Part shown: one piece after another, positions 1 through 5,988 of the stretch
How the letters are laid out: each line of letters begins with the position of its first letter
Position numbering within the stretch: the stretch's first letter is position 1
Origin: Globobulimina sp.
Lineage: Eukaryota; Foraminifera; Rotaliida
Assembly: GCA_003354225.1 (NCBI GenBank)
Contig: PIVH01000383.1
Span: forward strand, 1-5,988
Direction of reading: 5' to 3'
DNA: 5,988 bases
The notes under the pieces: model-generated
The model's input: only the letters and a program-made list of their open reading frames with translations
The model's database searches: none
What the model was told of the DNA's origin: nothing
Translations under genes and position numbers: made by a program

Positions 1-36
1 GAACATGTAATAAAGATTTACGGCTTTTATTTTTAA

Positions 37-489
37 TGTGTCGAATGTAACACGATCGATATAGATAAAGTAAAAGTTTTTGATTCAATAAATATTAAAT
101 ACCAAATAACAAAAGAAAAATATTTAAATGAGAAAGGTATTGATATCCAAAAAAAATTGAAACAAAATATGGATTTAATTGATATTTGTAATCAGTATTA
201 TGATGGTTGTGATTGTTGGCTATTTTATGCTGAAAGAATGCAATTATATTTACATTCAAAATTAAAACAATACCAATCGTCGTACGACTGTGTTATTGAC
301 GCTGTTAAATATTATGTTATTTATCATGGTATTATTGAAAATATACAGTTTGGCGCTTATCTTTCAAATACAGATTTACATGAAATGATTAAACGAAATC
401 AAGACAGTTTTCCTGTAAATTATCAACAAAAAATAACTAAATTTTTATTAAAACAAATTTCTTATGTTATTTTATTTGACACTGTGTAA
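37..489 (+). CDS. Unrecognised protein, 3' part of gene (start not located)
   Basis: I do not recognise this protein. The frame is open for 150 codons from base 37 to a TAA at 487-489, which is long for DNA this rich in A+T and argues that it is coding. The first in-frame ATG is at 169, leaving 106 residues. The 44 codons before it also look coding (Lys/Asp/Ile-rich, no stop), so the real start is probably upstream or in an earlier exon. AG dinucleotides at 63-64, 69-70 and 75-76 could be acceptors. Just upstream, bases 1-33 are open in the same frame and interrupted only by TAA at 34-36, so a decayed gene is also possible. The product would be soluble and rich in Tyr, Ile and Lys, with a CDC motif at about 210-218, a Tyr-rich middle and a hydrophobic C-terminal helix. 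There is no clear signal peptide or membrane span. Confidence 0.4.
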   Translation, partial: CVECNTIDIDKVKVFDSINIKYQITKEKYLNEKGIDIQKKLKQNMDLIDICNQYYDGCDCWLFYAERMQLYLHSKLKQYQSSYDCVIDAVKYYVIYHGIIENIQFGAYLSNTDLHEMIKRNQDSFPVNYQQKITKFLLKQISYVILFDTV

Positions 490-725
490 AAATATAAAGT
501 GTTTTTCGTTTATCTGAATTGTCGGATATTATGTTTCTATTTTTGTTGCTAGTTGTAAAAACATTCATTATAATGCAGCTGTATTCTGTGTATTCGATTA
601 TGATCTCTAATTTTATACTTTGAACTATATATAAGTCCGACATTTTTGAATTTATTAATTCCGAATATTTGGTGAACATTATCACAGCAGAAATAGTAGA
701 AATAAAAAAATTTCCTTTAAAAGCG

Positions 726-1468
726 ATGCAAATCAATTTCCATCGCGCGGGAACAGCCTCAACAGCGAGAGCTCTAAATATGTTGGGTATTGGCCCGACG
801 TGGCATCTTTGTTTAACAGTCGACGTCGACGCAAAGAATAAATATATTGGGTTTAACAGTCTGCAATATTGGGTTAAGCATAAAATGGATTTAAGAATAA
901 TGCAAAATGAACTTGGCTGAATATTATCCAATGCCCAATAATTATGGATGTGCCAGTTTCGTTACATTGGGAAACTTTATTTAAATGGTACCCAAATTGT
1001 AAAATTATTCTTTGTGTGAGAGATTTTGATAAATAGCATCAAAGCGTATCAAAGAATATTGATGGCATTTTTTTTAGTGGTTGGTATACATTTTTTGCTT
1101 CATTTTTACCGATAAATGGTTGGATGCAGTGGTATTTAACTCAACTAACAAACGAATGGGATATTCATCACAAAGAAAATTGTAAAAAAATATTTAATGA
1201 ATACATTCAAAATGTTAAAGAAATTGTACCATCAAATCAGTTGTTGATATATGATGTAAAAGATGGATGGGAGCCATTAATTAAATTCTTTCATGTTACA
1301 AAGCCTTCAGACGTCGCATTTCCACATATCAATGATGGACAAACATTAAAAAGACAGGCTCAAATTGCAATTATTGGTGAATTGATATTAATTTTATATC
1401 CTTATGCTGCTATTCTAATGAGTGCTGTCGTTCTCATTATTTTCATCGATCACATGAATATGTTTTAA
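726..1468 (+). pseudogene. Sulfotransferase (Sulfotransfer_4-type, P-loop), broken by a frameshift and a nonsense codon
   Basis: Enzymes of this family move a sulfo group from PAPS to an acceptor; the acceptor here cannot be told. From the first ATG (726) the reading shows a beta-strand and the PAPS 5'-phosphosulfate loop FHRAGTAST (family form GxxRTGT-S), then LGIGPTWHL, matching the family's LGFGPCYHM. That frame ends at TGA 918-920. The match resumes one frame over from about 914 with MDVP..LHWETL..YPNCKIILCVRD, the usual DxP..W..L...YP.AK.IL..RD block. The 3'-phosphate motif R-x7-S follows, but TAG at 1034-1036 stands where the family has Trp. The rest, to TAA 1466-1468, keeps DVKDGWEPL and FPHIND and ends in a hydrophobic segment (about 1364-1450), as membrane-tethered eukaryotic relatives do. 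Total length (~250 codons) is normal for the family. No GT-AG intron removes either lesion without deleting conserved residues, so I call a pseudogene. A sequencing error is the alternative. The frame is open upstream to 624 without an ATG. Confidence 0.8.
1034..1036 (+). other. In-frame TAG inside the sulfotransferase 3'-phosphate motif
   Basis: The frame open before and after this codon carries RDFDK on the left and HQSV on the right, equal to the family's RDPEKWYES. TAG replaces the Trp codon TGG, so a single G-to-A change explains it. The conserved Arg and Ser of the motif both survive on either side. Confidence 0.75.
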
Positions 1469-1550
1469 AATGTAGTTTTTTTTTTATTATTAAATTTAGT
1501 GAAATTATAAAATTCTTGATAAAAAAACTTCCGAGGTGTATAACATAATC

Positions 1551-4229
1551 ATGTCGGTTTTGTCTGCAGCAGAGTTATTGACCATACTTTCTACAAAGCT
1601 CACACAAGTGACAGAACATGAAAAACCAGCAACAGCCAAAAAAAATCAACAAGTACCAACCAACAAACAAACGCAATCGCAGCAATTACATAAAATTGTA
1701 CAAAATATCCCTGCACCAAATGGTAAAAAAGAAAATGAATTTGATTCAAAAGCCGCTGCATTATTATTCTGGAATCAATTAAAAAATGTACCAAAAAATA
1801 CAAATATTGCACGTATTTGGTATGAATCAAACAATTGCAACCCAATGACACTAAGAATATGGACAATTGTTGAAGCATATGGTCGTCCAAAAGATAAACA
1901 TATTATTAAAAAATATCTCCATGAAAAATATTCGACCGAATTCTTCCAACTTAAAAAAGAAAAAACAAAAAACAATGATGATGCACTCAAAATACATCAG
2001 ATATCTGAACCAAATAAACCTAATATTGCTTTAACGCATTTTTCAGCACAAGAAAAATTAATATTCCCTCATCGCGAAAATGGAAAAACATTCGAAGGAA
2101 TGAATAAAATTATTGCCAAATATTACCAATATATGCAAGATAACACATATTATAAACAAGATGCCAGAGGCAAATTTTTAGCATTTTGCCAAGATAACAA
2201 TTTAAAAGAAAATAACTTTTGGTGCCAGTTATTTGAAGTACTTATTGAAAAATGCATTTATTTGAAATTTGACAAACAGTTTCCATTATTTTATCGAAAA
2301 AAGAAGAAGCCAACGCGACGATATTCGTCAGACATTGAAGGGATTGATAAAGCATTTGCTGATTATTATATTTCATTGGATTGCGGCGAGCAGTATTTTG
2401 ATGAGAATGGCGATGGTTTATTTGAGGTTTATTGCGAAGAAAACGATTTAGATTTTGATACTTTAATTGATGAGATAGAGACTGATGATGCCGACGAATG
2501 CAGTTTAATTGAAATGGACTATGAGTTCCCATTGGAACAGTTAAATAACAATATATATGAATATGATGTCGATATGGATCGCGAGCAAAGAATTTTTGAG
2601 GTTGTGAAATATATTTTTGTTTGGGGCTGTTCTCCAACTGATTATTATGTCAATTTAGCACATAATCAATATAAATTGCGAGATTTTCTACAATATTGTT
2701 ATGAAAATGGACAACCGTTAAAACCATTGATGACAATTTTGGATTATGATTTAGATATTGATAATGCAGAAACTTTGCAGATTGCAAAAGATATTATTGA
2801 GAAACAGACAAATTGTGTGTTTTATGAAAATATTAAAAATGACGTGCATTATCGGAAAATATTTTCAATTGGATATAATCATAGAAACTACAATTTTTTA
2901 TTGTATTTAATGGATTCGTATGAAAGAGAAAAGTTATATGAATATGGCCAACATAGCAAAGAGTTTAAATTTGATATTAAAGCATGGATTGATAATAATT
3001 GGGTATTAAATAATATATTGAAAGATACAAATATTACAACTGATTACTTACGCTCTGCGCTCAGGTTTGTGTATGACTGTATATAATGAGTGTTGGTGCT
3101 GAGTCGAATTTTATTTATATACATAACTTACAGCGGCAACATTCGTCATTTTCGCAAGACATTAATATTAAATCCACACATAAAGATATATGACGATATT
3201 GAGACAATATCTCGATATATTATATCATTTACGGAGTTTATTAAATTATACCTATTGCAGTATAAACATATAATTGTACCATTCCAAATTGATGCAATGA
3301 TCGCAATCAATAAATGCAAACAATATGCAATAAATATTGAGCCATATATGTTTGGCCGCGGCACCGGTTTGGATGAATTGGAAGAGGTTGAACAGAAACA
3401 ATTTGATGTTGCTGATTGTATCGGTGATGTTATTGATAAATTGACAAATGAGAAATGTTTATATGTTAACAGGGAAATAAAAGATATTGAAAATATAAAT
3501 AACATATTAGCGGAATGTTTTGATGAATTTAAAGATAACTTATTTAAAACTTATAACTGTGATGGAATGTATCCATCGCATCGACGGTTTTGTATATTTA
3601 TCGATCGAAGAAGTATTCGCGATGCACATAAGAATGAATTAATTATATTTTCGCCACCAAATAATTGTAATATAATCCAAAAGGACCATATTCCACAAGC
3701 AATGAGTGTAATGTCTAGCGAATGTTTAATACCACAAAGAGGATATAATTTGGGTGAAAATAAATCACCGCGGCAGATGATTCAAGCAAATAAAGAGAAA
3801 ATTACAATTAATAGCCATTGCAAAGGACAACTGATGACATTTAGTTTTCATATTGAACAAATGAATGAGATTCGATGTTATATGCATTGGTTTGGACAGT
3901 CGATAAGATTTTATCCCCAGGATATTGTGCAAGTATTACCGATTATATTTGATAGCAAATATTCAACAAAAAATAGAGATTTCAAGGAAAGCGAATTAGC
4001 AAAAAGAATGACAAATGGTGCATTATTAAAAGATATTTATTTTGAACATTTTTATAATCATTTGACAAGGAAAGAAAATAATATATTCCCAACACATAAA
4101 TATGATGAATGGACATGGCCAAAGAATACACAAAATTTAGTATTTGGATATTTAAGATTATGTAAAGAATATAGTCAATTTATTGATGATATTAATAATA
4201 TTGTTTTGCGATATTTCTGTTATTATTAA
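1551..4229 (+). CDS. Unrecognised repeat-containing protein of about 869 residues, join(1551..3064,3134..4229)
   Basis: I do not recognise a family. Two long open stretches lie in one frame and are separated only by TAA-TGA at 3084-3089. The second has no ATG for its first 69 codons (first at 3297), so it is poorly explained as a separate gene. Removing a GT-AG intron at 3065-3133 joins them. ATG 1551 (MSVLSAAELL) is chosen because it is the first in-frame ATG after the stop at 1500-1502. Visible parts: a Gln/Lys/Thr-rich low-complexity N-terminus (residues ~23-60); a helical, Trp-containing region (~65-130); two homologous ~66-residue repeats (181-246 and 262-328) with a basic RKKKKPTRR cluster between them (249-257); a possible third repeat (~348-401); then a long second half with no known motif, ending in a helical GYLR...DDINNIVLRYF tail. 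There is no signal peptide or membrane span, so it is probably intracellular. It converges on the gene at 4300. If splicing is wrong, the alternatives are two proteins (1551-3086, and about 3297-4229) or a decayed long gene. Confidence 0.7.
2091..2288 (+). repeat. Protein-level repeat copy 1 (66 residues)
   Basis: This segment begins with EGMNK..AKYY and ends with FDKQFPL. It aligns with 2334-2534 from end to end with one single-residue gap. By hand I count about 17 identities in 66 positions, including EG, K, A, YY, Y, GxF, C, N, L, C, D and FPL. Its charge is roughly balanced. The DNA itself is not obviously repeated, so the duplication is old. Confidence 0.6.
2295..2321 (+). other. Basic cluster RKKKKPTRR, possible nuclear localisation signal
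   Basis: Seven basic residues in nine lie in the short linker between the two ~66-residue repeats. The pattern fits the classical monopartite K-K/R-x-K/R import signal. Localisation cannot be shown from sequence, and a short basic stretch next to an acidic domain can also serve for intramolecular or nucleic-acid contacts. Confidence 0.35.
2334..2534 (+). repeat. Protein-level repeat copy 2 (67 residues, acidic)
   Basis: This is the partner of the repeat at 2091-2288, starting EGIDK..ADYY and ending MDYEFPL. Unlike copy 1 it is very acidic, with more than twenty Asp/Glu and a single Lys. A divergent third copy may follow at about 2592-2753, where DFLQYCYENG matches KFLAFCQDNN of copy 1. Confidence 0.6.
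3065..3133 (+). other. Putative spliceosomal intron (69 nt)
   Basis: The donor reads CAG|GTTTGT and the acceptor TTACAG|CGG, preceded by a T/A-rich tract with CATAAC as a weak branch-point candidate. The length is a multiple of three and the codon across the junction becomes AGC (Ser), so the frame of both flanking exons is kept. It contains both stop codons, TAA 3084-3086 and TGA 3087-3089. A second donor at 3071 (GTATGA) with the same acceptor also keeps frame (63 nt, 871-residue product). An acceptor at 3102-3103 keeps frame too but would give a 39-nt intron. Confidence 0.6.
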
Positions 4230-4299
4230 AGGTGTTTTGTCCCTATTAAACCCTTACAACATTAGTCATTTTTATAAAACAACTCTCCGGAAATTTCGC

Positions 4300-5988
4300 T
4301 TATAACAATAAAGCAACAACAATAACGAAAATTATACAACATGCAATTTTATAACACACAACACCATCAATGTCTTGTTGTTGAGTCGGTGGCAAAGTGG
4401 TTGTTGGTTCACTTGTTGGTGATGGTGTATATAGAAACGCTGCTTGATACTCCATTTCCTGGCAACCGATAAAATGAATGGTTAACAGCGTGGATTGTGA
4501 ACCATTCTCCTTTTCAATATCAATTGGACTGTCAAACCACGGATAAAATATTGCTCGTCCTTCTCTATTATTATCACATTCATCCAATATTTTATCATTT
4601 ATTTGCGATGGTGAATACATATCATTTTGTGGTCCATTCCAATTGAAGTTAAAATAAATATCATTATCAGAATCAACAACGACATTAAATGTATTATTCC
4701 AAATATTATTATAATGGACACCGACTGGTGGCTCACTGGTATACGTATCATAATAGACTCCGATATTATTTCCAGATATGTTACACCACGAAATATTAAT
4801 ATGACCGGCATGTCGCACATAAACTGCTCTGTATAAATTGGAGAAAACACAATGTGTCACATTTACATATTCGCCACGTAACCAAATACCAGCGTCATCG
4901 TAGGGTATTTCATATGAATCATTATATTCGCTCCATGAACCTGTGATTATCACATTTGATACAGATGACAAACTATCAAATCCGTCCAAAACCAGAGCGG
5001 GAGGGCTGAAATCCTCAAAAATGCAGTTATCGATTATTGTTTGTTCTGCGCGGACACATTCGCTGCAATTATAAAACACTGAATCGAATAGAAAATGTGT
5101 TCTATCTTCAAAATTAACAATGCGCTCAAAATAAACACCAGCTGATACATTATAAAATGCACAGTGATTCACAACGTTTTCGTAAGCACTTCCTTGGGAA
5201 TTACTGCGAATCCCACAACTCAAATCTCTAAATTCTACATTACAAAATTGTCCATTTCCGTCTTCTTGTAATTGAATACATCCATTTCTTTCGCCATTGT
5301 GACTGTGAATGGATATTTTTGTTTGCTCGTCATATATTCCTGCAATTCCACCCGCATATTGCGTAGTATCTACATCATGACATCCAACACTAATGGAACC
5401 GTATACATTTATATCGAAATCATCCATAAAAATAATCTCCACATCATTGTCAATAAAAAGAGTGAAGCCCTCTTTAATATAAACATCTGTTGTTACATAG
5501 TAAGTGCTACTATTTCCAGCATCTAATATCGAATCAGTATATGCATAGACTGCGCCTAATCTATTTTCCGTTATTTGAGGGAATGTATCAGGTCCATAAC
5601 ATGTAAACGTAGCAGGAACGTGCTCTGTTGGTAAATTTGTTTTGTCATTAAAATCAATTTGGGCCACATAATATGGCCAAAACTCAATTAAATTTGCAGT
5701 ATATCCACTGCAAATATCATTTATTGTTTTACCAACAGCAATATCATCAACAATATCAATACCATAATAATTATATTCGCAATTTAAATGATCTCCTGGA
5801 TTATCAGAACTTGCTTGCAAAGTGATGTCATTGTTAATAAAATTGTTATAATTTATTCTCATATAATTATGCACGTCAATGCTAATGTTATTATTTTGGA
5901 ACAAGTTATATCGGATAGTACTGTTACTTTGCTTTTTTGTAGCAGAGCGAATGCCATAATAACCTCCATTGATCTCATTGTCTTCAAA
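4300..5988 (-). CDS. Secreted right-handed beta-helix surface protein with C-terminal anchor (5' end beyond window)
   Basis: The frame is open from the right edge to TAA at 4300-4302, giving 562 visible residues; the start lies outside. The protein has the Asn/Gly/Tyr-rich coils typical of parallel beta-helix (PbH1, NosD-like) domains. Visible residues 1-72 are the end of one helix, closed by an NYYG...WPYY cap (73-107). After a linker, a second helix opens with a YVTTD..IKEG.TLFIDNDVEI....INVYGSI segment (~161-199), the usual N-cap of such folds. It continues through repeated coils such as VFYNCS, NISGNNIGVYY and VFSNLYRAVYV, and closes with NWNG...PWF (449-485). A Ser/Thr/Pro stalk (~520-538) and a hydrophobic tail with no cytoplasmic residues (548-562) follow. 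About ten N-x-S/T sequons and some fifteen Cys support passage through the secretory pathway. Such domains often bind or cleave polysaccharide, but I see no catalytic residues that would justify naming an enzyme. No intron is needed in this stretch. Confidence 0.8.
   Translation of the reverse strand, partial: FEDNEINGGYYGIRSATKKQSNSTIRYNLFQNNNISIDVHNYMRINYNNFINNDITLQASSDNPGDHLNCEYNYYGIDIVDDIAVGKTINDICSGYTANLIEFWPYYVAQIDFNDKTNLPTEHVPATFTCYGPDTFPQITENRLGAVYAYTDSILDAGNSSTYYVTTDVYIKEGFTLFIDNDVEIIFMDDFDINVYGSISVGCHDVDTTQYAGGIAGIYDEQTKISIHSHNGERNGCIQLQEDGNGQFCNVEFRDLSCGIRSNSQGSAYENVVNHCAFYNVSAGVYFERIVNFEDRTHFLFDSVFYNCSECVRAEQTIIDNCIFEDFSPPALVLDGFDSLSSVSNVIITGSWSEYNDSYEIPYDDAGIWLRGEYVNVTHCVFSNLYRAVYVRHAGHINISWCNISGNNIGVYYDTYTSEPPVGVHYNNIWNNTFNVVVDSDNDIYFNFNWNGPQNDMYSPSQINDKILDECDNNREGRAIFYPWFDSPIDIEKENGSQSTLLTIHFIGCQEMEYQAAFLYTPSPTSEPTTTLPPTQQQDIDGVVCYKIACCIIFVIVVALLL
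4303..4365 (-). other. C-terminal hydrophobic tail: GPI-attachment signal or single membrane span
   Basis: The last 21 residues run from a Gly (4363-4365) through VVCYK to a 15-residue hydrophobic core, IACCIIFVIVVALLL, that ends directly at the stop codon. The absence of any residue after the hydrophobic run, the small/polar DIDG just before it and the Thr/Pro stalk upstream suit a GPI signal. A short tail-end membrane span is the alternative, and the CC pair could be lipidated. Confidence 0.5.
4307..4312 (+). promoter_or_regulatory. Possible poly(A) signal AATAAA for the + strand gene ending at 4229
   Basis: A canonical hexamer lies 78 bases past the TAA of the upstream + strand gene. It falls inside the last codons of the convergent - strand gene, so the two transcripts would overlap at their 3' ends. 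In DNA this rich in A+T the hexamer is expected by chance, so support is weak. Confidence 0.25.
4534..4644 (-). repeat. Beta-helix closing cap, copy 2 (NWNG...YPWF)
   Basis: This 37-residue segment reads NWNG, then IND-IL-DEC, then G, then FYPWF. It aligns with the cap at 5668-5772 with only two residues' difference in length. It ends the second, complete helix module before the stalk and anchor. Confidence 0.65.
5668..5772 (-). repeat. Beta-helix closing cap, copy 1 (NYYG...WPYY)
   Basis: This 35-residue segment reads NYYG, then I-ND-I-C, then G, then FWPYY. It matches the NWWG...I...I.D......G.....PW segment found at the C-terminal end of many secreted beta-helix domains. The copy at 4534-4644 has the same order of landmarks. 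Its presence marks the end of the first helix module. Confidence 0.6.

Noticed and set aside
626-635. TATATATAAG as a TATA box for the sulfotransferase
   Set aside because: A+T-rich DNA gives such strings by chance, and the distance to a credible ATG is uncertain.
821-832. Perfect palindromic tandem GTCGACGTCGAC
   Set aside because: It encodes VDVD within the sulfotransferase relic, and nothing around it suggests a protein-binding or mobile-element site.
811-861. 11-base direct repeat GTTTAACAGTC at 811-821 and 851-861
   Set aside because: The two copies fall in different codon phases of a reading that otherwise follows the sulfotransferase family, so there is no sign of a duplication event. 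Chance is enough.
467-931. 154-codon open frame on the - strand
   Set aside because: It lies opposite the sulfotransferase relic, whose + strand reading has clear family motifs. The - strand translation shows no recognisable domain.
1014-1036. Intron GTGTGAG...ATAG that would remove the TAG
   Set aside because: At 23 nt it is too short, and removing it would delete the conserved VRD part of the 3'-phosphate motif.
2400-2435. EF-hand-like calcium loop DENGDGLFEVYC in the second repeat
   Set aside because: Positions 1, 3, 5 and 6 fit, but position 12 is Cys instead of Glu/Asp. The homologous place in the first repeat has no such loop and no clear flanking E/F helices pair with it.
2242-2637. 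131-codon open frame on the - strand
   Set aside because: It is antisense to the repeat region of the long + strand gene and is explained as a shadow of its codon use. No motif is seen.
3086-3193. ATG at 3086 overlapping the TAA of the upstream frame, opening MSVGAESNF...
   Set aside because: The frame stops after about 35 codons and lies mainly in the proposed intron. Its resemblance to the MSV start at 1551 is only three residues.
4599-4850. Second, overlapping - strand frame of 83 codons
   Set aside because: It is an out-of-frame shadow within the beta-helix gene. It has Ile/Met-rich composition and no independent support.
1-5988. Alternative nuclear code with TAG or TAA reassigned
   Set aside because: Apart from the single TAG in the relic and the TAA cases discussed, the long frames contain no in-frame TAG or TAA and end in TAA. 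The standard code explains the window.

Overview
The window looks like nuclear DNA of an A+T-rich unicellular eukaryote. Coding and non-coding parts are both strongly A+T-biased, with Asn/Lys/Ile/Asp/Tyr-rich proteins. One gene is best read with a short GT-AG intron. Initiation fits ATG with no bacterial-type ribosome-binding site. One protein has a Thr/Pro stalk and a terminal hydrophobic anchor, as eukaryotic cell-surface proteins do. A protist with large families of poorly conserved genes (for example a rhizarian/foraminiferan-like genome) would fit, but I cannot name the species.

Layout. (1) Bases 1-489, + strand: the 3' part of an unrecognised gene. Its frame is open from base 37, with a stop at 34-36 and no early ATG. 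(2) 490-725: A+T-rich, no gene seen apart from open frame 624-725, which leads into the next element. (3) About 726-1468, + strand: a decayed sulfotransferase gene of the P-loop Sulfotransfer_4 type. Its N-terminal PAPS loop, central 3'-phosphate motif, C-terminal GWEPL/FPHIND block and terminal membrane segment are all recognisable, but it is broken by one frameshift near 908-920 and one TAG at 1034-1036. (4) 1551-4229, + strand: a long gene with no recognised family. I read it as two exons joined across a 69-nt intron (3065-3133), giving about 869 residues with internal ~66-residue repeats and a basic cluster between them. (5) 4300-5988, - strand, 5' end outside the window: a secreted right-handed beta-helix protein. 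It has two closing 'NxxG...PW/PYY' caps, many N-glycosylation sequons, a short Thr/Pro stalk and a C-terminal hydrophobic tail that could be a GPI-attachment signal.

The genes do not form a recognisable pathway, and nothing in the sequence shows joint action. The last two genes converge tail to tail with only 70 bases between stop codons. I see no tRNA, rRNA, CRISPR array or complete mobile element. The most useful points are the in-frame intron, the repeat-built orphan protein, the two-module beta-helix surface protein and the two-lesion sulfotransferase relic.
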